A stretch of DNA of 11,177 nt from JBEKYD01 sp049511335 (GTDB lineage: Bacteria; Acidobacteriota; Terriglobia; Bryobacterales; Bryobacteraceae): contig JBEKYD010000253.1 in the NCBI GenBank assembly GCA_049511335.1, positions 1-11,177 of the forward strand. Reading direction: 5' to 3'. Below, piece by piece: positions 1-8,410 of this stretch; position 1 is the stretch's first letter, and the number at the start of each line of letters is the position of its first letter. Under the pieces are notes generated by a model. That model saw only the letters and a program-made list of their open reading frames with translations, was not told where the DNA came from and made no database searches. The position numbers were made by a program, and so were the translations under genes.

Positions 1-2
1 TC

Positions 3-644
3 ATCGAGACGAAGGACTCGGCGCTGAAGATCGGCACCGAGACCACCGACGACGTGCACGACATCCGCTTCGAGCGCTGCCGCGCCGTTTCGTGCTGCCG
101 CGGCCTTACCATTCAGTTGCGCGACGAAGGGAACGTTTACAACATCGATTTCAGCGACATCCAGTTCACCTCGCAATACCAGGCGGCGCCGTGGTGGGGG
201 CGAGGCGAGGCGATTTCGTTGACCGCGATTCCGCGCGCCAAAGGCCTAAAGGTGGGCAAAATCCACGATGTGCGGGTGCGCAATGTGACCGCGCGCGCCG
301 AAAACAGCGTGCGCATCGAGGGCGTCCCGGAGAACCGCACCGCCGCGGTCACTCTCGAAAACCTCGATCTTACCCTGGACCGCTGGACGGATTACCCCGG
401 CCCGGTGTTCGACAACCGGCCGACGACGGCGTCCGAACCGTTGGAGCCGCATCGCACTCCCGCCATTCACGTCCGTTGCGCCGACAACGTCACCGTCCGC
501 GATTCGAAAGTGAGCTGGGGCAAAAACCGGCCCGACTACTTCACCCACGCGCTCGAAGCGGAACAGGCGGCGAACCTGGCGATTACCCGGTTCACCGGCG
601 AGGCCGCGCATCCCGAACGCGACCAGGCGATTCTGATTCATTGA
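3..644 (+). CDS. GH28-type beta-helix glycoside hydrolase (polygalacturonase-like), C-terminal part
   Basis: About 213 residues are visible and the start lies before the window. The fragment opens with a GH28-like stretch (ALKIGTE, then DVHDIRFERCR) and continues with the repeating beta-helix rung pattern, for example YNIDFSDIQF, IHDVRVRNVTARAENSVRIEG and AVTLENLDLTL. The WWGRGEAISLTAIPR stretch resembles the loop seen in bacterial GH28-like proteins acting on pectic polymers. GH28 enzymes hydrolyse galacturonan or rhamnogalacturonan by inversion, and are usually exported. The catalytic Asp residues (NTD, DD) and the GHG motif normally lie upstream of this point and cannot be checked here. 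The frame ends at a TGA followed 8 bases later by the next ATG, so the two genes are probably co-transcribed. An alternative is a non-catalytic right-handed beta-helix protein, but the conserved KIGTE and WWG segments favour GH28. The family call is fairly firm; the substrate is unknown. Confidence 0.8.
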   Translation: METKDSALKIGTETTDDVHDIRFERCRAVSCCRGLTIQLRDEGNVYNIDFSDIQFTSQYQAAPWWGRGEAISLTAIPRAKGLKVGKIHDVRVRNVTARAENSVRIEGVPENRTAAVTLENLDLTLDRWTDYPGPVFDNRPTTASEPLEPHRTPAIHVRCADNVTVRDSKVSWGKNRPDYFTHALEAEQAANLAITRFTGEAAHPERDQAILIH

Positions 645-652
645 GGTCTTTT

Positions 653-1717
653 ATGAAGCGCACTTTCCTTCTGGCGGCCCTCCTGCTGGCGCCCGCGCTG
701 GGGTTGGACCGTCCCGGCGTAGTGTTCAAGATTTTTCAGTTTCCCGCCGACCGGATCCCCCGCATCGACGGAAACGCCGACGATTGGAAAATCGTGCCGG
801 ACGACTACGCCATTGGCATGGACCAGTTGGTGGACGACACTCATCCCGGCCGCAAGCCCGACCCCAAGGACCTGGATGTGAAAGTGAAGGTGGGTTGGGT
901 GAAGGGCCTCAACCGTCTCTACTTCCTCTATGAGGCCTATGACAATTACTGGGACTTCTCCCAGCCCGGCCTGCACAACGACACCTTCGAGGTGGTAGTG
1001 GACGGAGACCTGTCCGGCGGCCCGCTGATCGAGCGCTTTCAACCCACCAAGGAACTGAGCGAGCGCGACGCCCACTTTTCCATGCACGGCGTACACGCGC
1101 AAAATTATCACATCATGACTCCCGCCGTCGGGAAGGATTGGGCGCTGGCCTGGGGTTGCAATTCGTACGTGAAGAACTTGCCGTATGCCAACGCGGCATC
1201 CCATTACGATTTCAAGCCTGGCCAATCGGGAAAGCTCACCCTGGAATTCTGGATCACGCCCTTCGACTACGCCGGCTGCGAAGGCCCGCAACGCGCGGTG
1301 GAATCCGTGCTGACGGAAAACAAACTCATCGGTTTATCATGGGCCGTGCTGGACTATGACGACGCCGCCAGCGAAACGCACTCCTTCTGGAACCTTTCGC
1401 GCCAGCACACCATGTATGGAAAAGCCGACGAGCTGGTGGCTTTCCGGCTGATGCCCTTGGAGCCGCAGCTTCGCAAGTTCGAAGCCAACTGGTCGTTCCA
1501 GGTGATCGATTATTACCGCCGTGTGGTGGCATTTCGCGACGAAACCACGGGCCAGGTGAACTCCTGGAAATGGGATTTCGGAGATGGAACGGCTTCGACC
1601 GATCAGAACCCGATTCACCAGTACCGCGAGGGCAAAGACTATACCGTGGTGCTCGAAGTGGAAGGTCCCGAAGGAAAGTCGCGCCGCGAAAAGATCTGGG
1701 ACGTAGCGGTGAGATAA
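653..1717 (+). CDS. Exported protein with CBM9/DOMON-like and C-terminal PKD domains
   Basis: 354 residues. The ATG at 653 is preceded by GAGG (643-646) with a 6-base spacer and begins a clear signal peptide (MKRTFLLAALLLAPALGLD). The open frame extends upstream, but that part only shadows the GH28 gene. Residues about 25-270 look like a CBM9/DOMON-type beta-sandwich, with the typical RIDGNADDWK entry, a VKVGW strand, LYFLYEAYDNYWDF and DTFEVVVDGD. Family members bind carbohydrates or haem/sugars at the cell surface. Residues about 285-350 are a PKD domain with the WKWDFGDG signature, PIHQY and YTVVLEVEG. No catalytic domain is visible, so it is probably a periplasmic or cell-surface binding partner. 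It follows the GH28 gene by 8 bases, which suggests a joint role in plant cell-wall polysaccharide use. The domain calls rest on motif recognition and the ligand is unknown. Confidence 0.82.
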   Translation: MKRTFLLAALLLAPALGLDRPGVVFKIFQFPADRIPRIDGNADDWKIVPDDYAIGMDQLVDDTHPGRKPDPKDLDVKVKVGWVKGLNRLYFLYEAYDNYWDFSQPGLHNDTFEVVVDGDLSGGPLIERFQPTKELSERDAHFSMHGVHAQNYHIMTPAVGKDWALAWGCNSYVKNLPYANAASHYDFKPGQSGKLTLEFWITPFDYAGCEGPQRAVESVLTENKLIGLSWAVLDYDDAASETHSFWNLSRQHTMYGKADELVAFRLMPLEPQLRKFEANWSFQVIDYYRRVVAFRDETTGQVNSWKWDFGDGTASTDQNPIHQYREGKDYTVVLEVEGPEGKSRREKIWDVAVR

Positions 1718-1887
1718 AGCGGCGGCTGCGGGATATTCCTCGAGGCGATTGAACGGATTGAAAATTTCCAGTTGCTGAATATGTGGCCGCAAAATTGCGA
1801 AACTGAGTACTCAGCACGCCGCGATGCCGGTCAGACGTTGGCGTCCATCCGCCTCCTTGAGAGATTCCTCTGCTGGGCTGCAAGCGC

Positions 1888-3487
1888 CTAACGTGAGCCC
1901 TCGGCGGCATAGATCGCATCCAGCGCCAAATAGCGGTCCAAATGCGGCTCCGGCTCGGCGCGAGAGCCCACATCCAATCGCATGAGTTGGTGACCGGTAC
2001 GGCTGCTATACGCCGGCCACTGGGGCAGCCCGGAACCATTCGGATTCCCGCTCTTGATGAAGTTGACAAAGTACGCCTGCAGGACAGCGGATACCTTATA
2101 GTCGTCCTGCGTCCAGGTGTATCTGGGGTCGAGAGCGAGATTGCCCATGGCGTATTGAATCTCAGCCGAATGCGCCGCGCCACGGTGCGCTGGCGCTTCG
2201 CCGCCGCTCTCGGCTGCCGGCAGGAATCTCGGCCGGGGATGAGTATAAGTAGCGATACACCGGTTTGCCGCCGGTCCGCGCCTGAAGTACGGTCCATTTC
2301 CAAGTGCCGTAGGCGATGAATCGGGCGCTCGCCAGGTCGGTTGCGGCATCGAGAACCTCTTCCGGTGTGGAAGGCGCGTACACCTTCAGCACCTCGGCGC
2401 TGCGGTCTCCGTAAAGCCTCTTTACGGCATTGGCAAAATTCTCGGGGGTCGGATCGCTGGTCTCCAGCACCTCGCGCGCCGCGTGCTCCTCGGAGTTCGA
2501 TCCCGCCAACAGCGGAATCTTGGCCTGTTCCGCGGCGGCGTAAATATCCGCCAGCGGCTTCGGCAGGAAATAGCCGTCCAGGTCCGTGCTGAAGCGCATT
2601 CCGGAACTGCTGGCCAGGGCCTCCTGAATCCGTTCCGCCGTCATGGCACGGAGAGCAGCCAGCGAGGATGCTCCGGCGGAGGCGGCGAACCTGACCCCTT
2701 CCTGCTCGGTTGCGGCAAGAGGCCGGGCCGGCAGGCTCGAAATCATCGCGCCGCTCTCCCCGATGGCGCCCGCGATCAGGTCCCTCGACAAGGGAGAAGC
2801 CATGAGCGCGCTGACCGAAATCGAACCGGCCGATTCGCCGGCGATCGTCACCCTTTTCGGATCTCCGCCGAATGCCGCGATGTTCGCCTGCACCCACCGT
2901 AGAGCGGCAACTTGATCCAGCAGCCCGTAGTCGCCCGACGCGTGATGGGGCGATTCGGTGGTCAATTCCGGATGAGAGAAAAATCCGAAAACGTTGAGCC
3001 GGTAGTTCACCGTTACCGCGACCATACCGTGGCGGGCCATGCTGGCGCCGTCGTAGCGCGGCTCCGAGCCATCCCCGTTCTGAAACCCGCCGCCAAAGAT
3101 ATAAACCAGGACGGGCAGCCGCTCCCGGTCCGATTTTGCCGGCGTCCAGACGTTCAGATAGAGGCAGTCCTCACTCATTCCGCTGCTGCGAAACCAATAG
3201 TCCGAAGTGGGCGTTGTTCGTTGCATGCAGCGCGGCCCGAACTTGTCGGCGTTGCGGACGCCCTCCCAGTTCTGAACCGGCAGCGGTTCTCTCCAGCGCA
3301 GATTGCCGGCCGGCGGCTGCGCAAACGGAATTCCTTTGAAGCTTCGAACGCCGGCATCCGGTGGCGCGGTCGTCTCGATGAGACCATTGGCGACCTTCAC
3401 GCGGTCGGCGGCAAAAGCCGCTCCGGGCAACGCCGCGCTGAGAAATATCGCCATCCAAGAAATGAAGCTGCCGTTCTGTGAGCTCAT
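1888..3487 (-). pseudogene. Type-B carboxylesterase (para-nitrobenzyl esterase family), frameshifted
   Basis: The first frame (from 3487 or 3505 down to 2162) carries an N-terminal signal peptide ending ALPGAAFA, the entry motif FKGIPFAQPP, the EDCLYLNVW motif, the oxyanion-hole GGGF, the nucleophile elbow GESAG, and a GSNSEEHA segment that may hold the acid Glu. Around 2237-2245, after VYRYLYS, homology jumps by one base into another frame that ends at the TAG at 1888-1890. That second frame holds GAAHSAEIQYAMGN, the expected catalytic His region, and the usual C-terminal YFVNFIKSGNPNGSGLPQWP. Together the two parts give about 530 residues, normal for the family, which hydrolyses carboxylic esters. 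As read, the main product gains about 28 out-of-frame residues, lacks the His and should be inactive. I prefer the ATG at 3487 because AAGG sits 5 bases upstream; the ATG at 3505 has a purine run directly abutting it. It is either a genuine pseudogene or a one-base sequencing error. Confidence 0.85.
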
Positions 3488-3594
3488 GGTAACCTTGAAC
3501 GCCATCCTTTCAACTAGGCCATCGAAACCCCTCGATTCTACCTCCTGTAGGGTTCTCGCCTGCCCCGGCGCAAGTGTGTGAGAATTGCGGTCGA

Positions 3595-5781
3595 GTGCCC
3601 GAACTGGTCTCCATTCTCTTTGGCGGTGCGTTCACCGCAGCTTCCGCATATGCCTGGGGCGCGCTGGCCTGGCGCAGGTTCTCCGCGCCGCCGGAAGTCG
3701 CTCTGGCAGTGGGCGCCGCGATCGAAAGCCTGCTGGTATTCATCGTCGTCGCGTGCGGCGCCGGCGGTTGGCCGGTGTATCTCGGCCTAGGCGCCGCGCC
3801 GCTAGCGTGGCTCGCCTGGCGATTCCGATACCGCGCCCCGGCAACTCGCCCTCTGCCGAAAGCCCCCAACTGGCCGTCCCTTTTGCCCGCCGTTCCCTTT
3901 CTTGCTTACGGCGTTTGGTATCTGGTCAACGCGCTGGCGCCCGAAACCTGGCCCGACGGCATCACCTATCATCTCGGCCTTCCCGCCGAGTATGTCCGAA
4001 TCGGCGGCTTTCCCGGCCGCATTACCTTCTTCGACATGGTGCCACAGGGCATGGAAATGCTCTTCACCATGGCGTTTGCTTTCGGGCGCCACTCGGCCGC
4101 GAAACTGGTGGAGTTCGCTCTGTTTGCCGCTACGCCCCCGCTGATCCTCCGCATCGGCACGCGATTAGGATTGAGCCGCGCCGGAGGGTTCCTTGCCGCG
4201 GGCGCTTACTTTTTCGCTCCCGTGGCCGGACTCACTGGATCGTCGTCCTACAACGATGCCGCGCTGGTCTTCTTTGCCATGGCCTGCTTTTGGCTGCTGC
4301 TCGAATGGCGCGACGCCGCAGCGGGCGCGGGTGGCGGCGCGTACCTCTTGGCCGCGGGCCTCACTGCAGGCTTTTGCTACGCGGTCAAAATGCCGGGAGC
4401 GGCCGTCGCGTTGGGCGCGGCCCTATTCGTGATCGCCCAGCGGCGCTGGACCGGCCTGTGGCTATTGGCTGTGGGAGCGGCGCTCGGGATTGCGCCGTGG
4501 ATGAGCCGCGCCGCGATCCTGACCGGCAATCCTCTGGCCCCGCTCGGCAACCGCATCTTCCCCAACCCGTTCTTTCACGTCGCCACCGAAAACGATCTCG
4601 CCGCCGGGTTGGCTTCCCTGCAGGGCGTGAAGTGGTGGGGAGTGCCTTGGCAACTGGCTTTTGGCGACCGTTTGGCTGGCACCTTCGGACCTCTCTTGTG
4701 GCTGCTGCCGCTAGCCCTGCTGGCATGGCGCAGCCGCGCCGGGCGGCTCGCGCTAACGGCGGCTCTGGTGCTCGCCACGCCCTGGTTGAGCAATCGAGGC
4801 GCCCGCTTTCTGATGCCCGCCATTGCCTTCGGTTGGCTGGCGCTGGGTTTGGTGCTGCCGCGCCGCGTTGCCTGGGCCGCGTTTTGGGTTCAAGCCGTGC
4901 TCTCGTGGCCGCAGGTGCTCAATGCCTTTCAGCCGCCCTGGACGTTCCGTCTGCACGAATTCCCGCTGCGCGCGGCCCTGCGCATCGAACCGGAGTCCCA
5001 CTACCTGGCAACCCACTCCAAGGAATATGCCGCCGCGCGAATGATCGAAATCCACACCCCTCCGGACGCGCGCATTTTCTCTTTTAATCCCGTGGCTAAT
5101 GCCTATCTCGACCGCGACGTGCGCGTTTGCTGGCAGTCGGCTGAGTGCGACCGCCTGAACGACATGTTTCATCTGTGCGCCAATGCCGCCACCGATTACT
5201 TCTATAACTGGCGCTTCGAGTTCGCTCGCCGGCCGCTGCGGGCCGTCCAGTTACGGATTCCCTCCGGCAACCCGAACGAATGGGACCTGGACGAAGTGGA
5301 GTTCGAGTCGGGCGGCGAGCGGATCAACCCCATCCCCGCCTGGACCCTCCGCGCCCAGCCGAACGTATGGGAAGCGCCGCTGGCTTTCGACGGTCTGGCG
5401 CTCACCCGCTGGCGCACCTGGGAGCCCGTGCGCCGCGGCATGTTCCTCGAAGTGGATTTCGACCTGCCGCGCCCCATCGACGCGGCCGTGCTTCTGTCCC
5501 ATGCTCCGGCGGTTGGCGTCTCGCTCGACTGCTGGGGGCTGGGCATCGGCTTTCACTGGACCAAGCTCGCCACTCCCGGTGTCCCTACCCTGCGAAAGCC
5601 GGAAGACTGGCGATTCGCCCTGGCCCGGCAGCTCAAGCGCGCCGGCTATCGATACGTGGTGGCCCAGGTGGACAATTCCGGCTACGGCCCTCTCGGCCAG
5701 TCGATTCTGGCGCACGCACTCGAGTGGAACATGACCGTCGCAGCCCAGTCAGGAGAGACAGTGTTGTTTCGCGTACGTTGA
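3595..5781 (+). CDS. GT-C fold membrane glycosyltransferase with C-terminal discoidin-like (F5/8 C-type) domain
   Basis: 728 residues from the GTG at 3595. A GTG at 3574 would add MCENCGR; neither start has a good ribosome site, and I chose 3595 because PELVSILFGGAF is then a natural membrane-protein N-terminus. The first two thirds are strongly hydrophobic, with roughly 10-12 membrane segments. After the third segment comes NALAPETWPDGITYHL, matching the D-x-x-x-YHL loop of GT39/ArnT-like GT-C enzymes, where the Asp (about residue 121) is the expected catalytic residue. Such enzymes transfer sugars from polyprenyl-phosphate donors on the periplasmic side. Residues about 540-650 form a soluble tail whose pattern (RAVQLRIPSG, LDEVEFESGG, AFDGLALTRWRTWEP, FLEVDFDLPRPIDAAV) resembles a coagulation factor 5/8 C-type sugar-binding sandwich. 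It is divergent from the esterase remnant and convergent with the permease. The donor and acceptor are unknown. Confidence 0.78.
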   Translation: MPELVSILFGGAFTAASAYAWGALAWRRFSAPPEVALAVGAAIESLLVFIVVACGAGGWPVYLGLGAAPLAWLAWRFRYRAPATRPLPKAPNWPSLLPAVPFLAYGVWYLVNALAPETWPDGITYHLGLPAEYVRIGGFPGRITFFDMVPQGMEMLFTMAFAFGRHSAAKLVEFALFAATPPLILRIGTRLGLSRAGGFLAAGAYFFAPVAGLTGSSSYNDAALVFFAMACFWLLLEWRDAAAGAGGGAYLLAAGLTAGFCYAVKMPGAAVALGAALFVIAQRRWTGLWLLAVGAALGIAPWMSRAAILTGNPLAPLGNRIFPNPFFHVATENDLAAGLASLQGVKWWGVPWQLAFGDRLAGTFGPLLWLLPLALLAWRSRAGRLALTAALVLATPWLSNRGARFLMPAIAFGWLALGLVLPRRVAWAAFWVQAVLSWPQVLNAFQPPWTFRLHEFPLRAALRIEPESHYLATHSKEYAAARMIEIHTPPDARIFSFNPVANAYLDRDVRVCWQSAECDRLNDMFHLCANAATDYFYNWRFEFARRPLRAVQLRIPSGNPNEWDLDEVEFESGGERINPIPAWTLRAQPNVWEAPLAFDGLALTRWRTWEPVRRGMFLEVDFDLPRPIDAAVLLSHAPAVGVSLDCWGLGIGFHWTKLATPGVPTLRKPEDWRFALARQLKRAGYRYVVAQVDNSGYGPLGQSILAHALEWNMTVAAQSGETVLFRVR

Positions 5782-5782
5782 A

Positions 5783-5885
5783 GCAGTTATCAGTTGTCAG
5801 TCGTCAGTCGTCAGCTATCAGTTTTCAGGCACGCGGGACGGAAGCCGTCCGACGACTGATAACTGAAAACTGACAACTGATAACT
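5783..5885. repeat. Nested inverted/tandem repeat (TCAGT-type) between convergent genes
   Basis: A perfect 17-base inverted repeat pairs 5785-5801 (AGTTATCAGTTGTCAGT) with 5869-5885. Inside it, TCAGTTTTCAG (5818-5828) pairs with 5863-5873, and TCAGTCG occurs twice in tandem (5797-5803, 5804-5810) followed by TCAG. At the centre, GGACGG-AAG-CCGTCC (5836-5850) is a perfect 6-bp hairpin. All the arms are variants of one short unit (CAGTTATCAG, CAGTTGTCAG, CAGTTTTCAG), so several alternative foldings are possible. The element fills almost the whole gap between the stops of the glycosyltransferase and the permease. It could act as a bidirectional transcription stop or mRNA stabiliser, although the central hairpin has no U-tract. 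It looks like a dispersed intergenic repeat family rather than an ordinary terminator; copy number cannot be judged from one window. Confidence 0.85.
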
Positions 5886-5891
5886 AACTCT

Positions 5892-8321
5892 TCACTCGTA
5901 CCGCAAGGCTACGATCGGATCGATGTGCATGGCGCGTTGTGCCGGGACGAAGACCGCCAGCGCCGTGGCGGCAACCAGCACCAGCGAGATTCCGGCGAAC
6001 GTACCCGGATCGGTGGCGCTGATGCCGTATACCAGCGACGCCATCAGGCGCGCGAACCCGTACGCCGCGGGCAGCCCAATGGCCAAACCGGCCGCGGCCG
6101 TCAGCATGCCGCGCCGGAACACTATCAAGAGGACATTTTGCCTCGCCGCGCCCAACGCGAGACGAATTCCGATCTCGTGCGTTTGCTCGGAGACCAGATA
6201 TGCCATCACGCCATACACGCCGATGGCCGAGAGCACCAGCGCGATCGCACCGAACACGCCCATCAGCACCGCCATATAGTTCAGGCCGATGGCGGCGTTA
6301 TGGATGGATTTCTCCATGGTCTGCATCTCTGTGATGGGTTGCTCCGCATCCACGGACCGGATGGCGGCGGTTACCGCCGGCGCCACGCGCAGGGGATCGC
6401 CCGCGGTGCGAATGCCCAGATCCATCCATCCCGCCGGCGATTGCTGGTAGGGCAGATAGATGCTTGCGCGCGGCTGGCGGTCGTACGGATTGTGAACCAG
6501 CTCGCCCACCACGCCCACAATGGTCAACCATGGGTTTTTCGAATCGGGTGCGCCGATTTTGATGTGCTTGCCGATGGGCGACTGGTTGCTCCACCAGCGG
6601 TGCGCCAGGCGCTCGCTGATTACGGTGACGCGTGGCGATTCGGAACCGTCTTCGTCCCTCAGAAATCGGCCGGCGCGCAATGGCACGCGCAGCGTGGCGA
6701 AGAAATTGGGGCTTACTACCTGATACATGGCGTGGGGCAGGTTAGAGGGCTCGACGGCGCGTCCCTCAATGGTAAAGTCGCGGCTGCTCGAGTGCCCGCT
6801 GTACGGCATCGCAGTCGCCGCCGTGGCGGAACGAACTCCCGGAATCACCGAAATCTTCTCCAATACCTCGCGGTAGAACGCAGCCTTCCGCTGAGGCTCC
6901 TGGTACTTGTTGTCGGTGAGCGCCAGCCGCAAGGTGAGCAGAGTACCCGGCTCCAGTTCCGCGCCGCGCTCTTGCAGCGTCTGAAAGCCGCGCACCATCA
7001 AACCGGCGCCCACCAGCAGGATCACGGCGAGGGCGACCTCGGCGGCAACCAAGACGTTGCGCAAAGCGTGCCGCCCACCGCCCACCGAGGAGCCGCGGCC
7101 TCCCTCCTTCAGCGAATTGGTGAGGTTCGGCCGCGAACACTGCCATGCCGGCGCCAGCCCCGCAAGCACGCCGGCGATTAGTACCGCCAATAGGGTGAAG
7201 CCCAGGGTCCGCGTGTCCAGGGCGATGTCTTTCCAGCCCAGGATGTAGCGTTGAATATCCAGCGGCATCCCGCCTTTAATCGCGTTCATACCCCAATAGG
7301 CGAAACCCAGGCCGAGGGCCCCTCCGCAGACCGAGAGCAACACGCTTTCGGTGATGAGCTGTACGACTACGCGGGAACGGTTGGCGCCGAGGGCCGTCCG
7401 CAGGGCGATTTCGCGCAAGCGCGCCGTGGCCCGCGCGAATTGCAGGTTGGCGACGTTGACACAGGCAATCAGCAGCACGAACAGCACCGAGCCCAGCAGC
7501 ATCGTCAGGTATTCGCTGGTCTCGCGGTCCACCAGGAATTTCCGCGCCGGCCACACCGCGAACTGGCGCTTCTTGTCGGTATCCGGGTAGGCTGCCGAAA
7601 GGCGCGCGGCGGTGCTGTTGACTTGGGCCTGCGCTTGAGGAACACCGTTCCCCGGTTTCAGCCGCGCAACCGAAACCACATTGGTGCTCCGGCGCTGGGT
7701 CCGCTGCTCCGGCGTGAGGGCGAGCGGCGTCCAGATCTCCGTGGCCAGCGGGAAATCGAAGCTCGATGGCATCACCCCGGTCACGACCACGGTTCGGTCG
7801 TCCAGCCGCACGGATTTTCCCACGATGGCGGGATCGGCCCCAAAACACCGCTTCCACAAAGCATCGCTGAAGATCACTTCCCGATCGCGCCCCGGTTGAT
7901 CTTCGCCGGGCTGAAATCCGCGCCCGATGGCGGGCCGGATCCCAATAATACTAAAAAAGTTGGCGGTCACCAGTGCTTGTTGGACCCGCAGCGGCTCGTT
8001 ACCCGCGCCCACGATATTGGCCATCCCGTATTGCCAACCGCCGAACTCGCGGAAGGTTGTGTTGTCGCGCTGGATGTCCGTCGCGTCCGCCGGCGCAATC
8101 TGGTCCCAATCGCCGGGATTATCGGGATCGGCTCCCACCACCATGGCAAGGCTATCGAGGTCCGGCAGCGGAATGGGTTTCCAGAGCAGGCTGTCGCAAA
8201 CGCTGAAAACCGCGGTGGTGGCGCCGATGCCGAGCGCCAAGGTCAGCACGGCAGTCACGAAAAAAGCCGGCGAGGCGCGAAGCATGCGCGCCGCATAGCG
8301 AGCGTCGTGCCAAAGGTGCAT
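5892..8321 (-). CDS. ADOP-type ABC transporter permease (duplicated MacB/FtsX permease)
   Basis: 809 residues, starting at an ATG with GGAGGT 5 bases upstream. The architecture is the duplicated MacB-type permease. A first membrane helix (about 18-42; FFVTAVLTLALGIGATTAVF) is followed by a large periplasmic core domain. A first FtsX block (about 275-400) carries VLLIACVNVANLQFARA and the cytoplasmic coupling stretch REIALRTALGA. A second periplasmic core (about 440-650) follows. The second FtsX block (about 665-800) carries HEIGIRLALGA and ends VALRYE. In Acidobacteriota such 'duplicated orphan permeases' are numerous and lack an adjacent ATPase, as here. Classical MacB family members export peptides, antibiotics or lipoproteins, but the substrates of ADOPs are unknown. 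The usual optional partner, a PadR-type repressor gene, is not seen upstream. The only promoter-like signal is a TAATAC hexamer (8340-8345 in the complement) without a recognisable -35 box. Confidence 0.93.
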   Translation of the reverse strand: MHLWHDARYAARMLRASPAFFVTAVLTLALGIGATTAVFSVCDSLLWKPIPLPDLDSLAMVVGADPDNPGDWDQIAPADATDIQRDNTTFREFGGWQYGMANIVGAGNEPLRVQQALVTANFFSIIGIRPAIGRGFQPGEDQPGRDREVIFSDALWKRCFGADPAIVGKSVRLDDRTVVVTGVMPSSFDFPLATEIWTPLALTPEQRTQRRSTNVVSVARLKPGNGVPQAQAQVNSTAARLSAAYPDTDKKRQFAVWPARKFLVDRETSEYLTMLLGSVLFVLLIACVNVANLQFARATARLREIALRTALGANRSRVVVQLITESVLLSVCGGALGLGFAYWGMNAIKGGMPLDIQRYILGWKDIALDTRTLGFTLLAVLIAGVLAGLAPAWQCSRPNLTNSLKEGGRGSSVGGGRHALRNVLVAAEVALAVILLVGAGLMVRGFQTLQERGAELEPGTLLTLRLALTDNKYQEPQRKAAFYREVLEKISVIPGVRSATAATAMPYSGHSSSRDFTIEGRAVEPSNLPHAMYQVVSPNFFATLRVPLRAGRFLRDEDGSESPRVTVISERLAHRWWSNQSPIGKHIKIGAPDSKNPWLTIVGVVGELVHNPYDRQPRASIYLPYQQSPAGWMDLGIRTAGDPLRVAPAVTAAIRSVDAEQPITEMQTMEKSIHNAAIGLNYMAVLMGVFGAIALVLSAIGVYGVMAYLVSEQTHEIGIRLALGAARQNVLLIVFRRGMLTAAAGLAIGLPAAYGFARLMASLVYGISATDPGTFAGISLVLVAATALAVFVPAQRAMHIDPIVALRYE

Positions 8322-8326
8322 CTCGG

Positions 8327-8332
8327 ACCTCC
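8327..8332 (-). promoter_or_regulatory. Ribosome binding site of the ADOP permease
   Basis: GGAGGT on the minus strand lies 5 bases before the ATG at 8321 and supports that start for the permease. Confidence 0.75.
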
Positions 8333-8410
8333 GATACAGGTATTACGCTGGCTAAGCGGTCGCGGTTCGGGTAATTTCCATGCCTTACCTACGGCCACCA
8401 AACAGAAAAG

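Noticed and set aside
1803..1814. Perfect 12-base palindrome CTGAGTACTCAG in the 1718-1887 spacer
   Set aside because: It has no loop, no T-tract and no second copy nearby. A lone 12-base palindrome is weak evidence for an operator or terminator.
1326..2897. Long minus-strand open frame overlapping the PKD gene and the esterase
   Set aside because: Its product is Arg/Gly-rich low-quality sequence without family motifs. It lies antisense to the PKD-protein gene and in a different frame from the esterase, so it is a G+C-driven shadow.
3574..3594. N-terminal CxxC (MCENCG) from the more upstream GTG of the glycosyltransferase
   Set aside because: The extra seven residues have no ribosome site and precede a natural membrane-protein start. 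A two-Cys metal site at the very N-terminus is unlikely to be real.
3585..5087. 500-codon alternative frame within the glycosyltransferase gene
   Set aside because: The product is Arg-rich with no membrane helices or motifs, while the overlapping frame is a coherent membrane protein.
5836..5850. Central GC hairpin as a classical intrinsic terminator
   Set aside because: The stem is good but no U-tract follows on either strand. It is better treated as part of the larger repeat.
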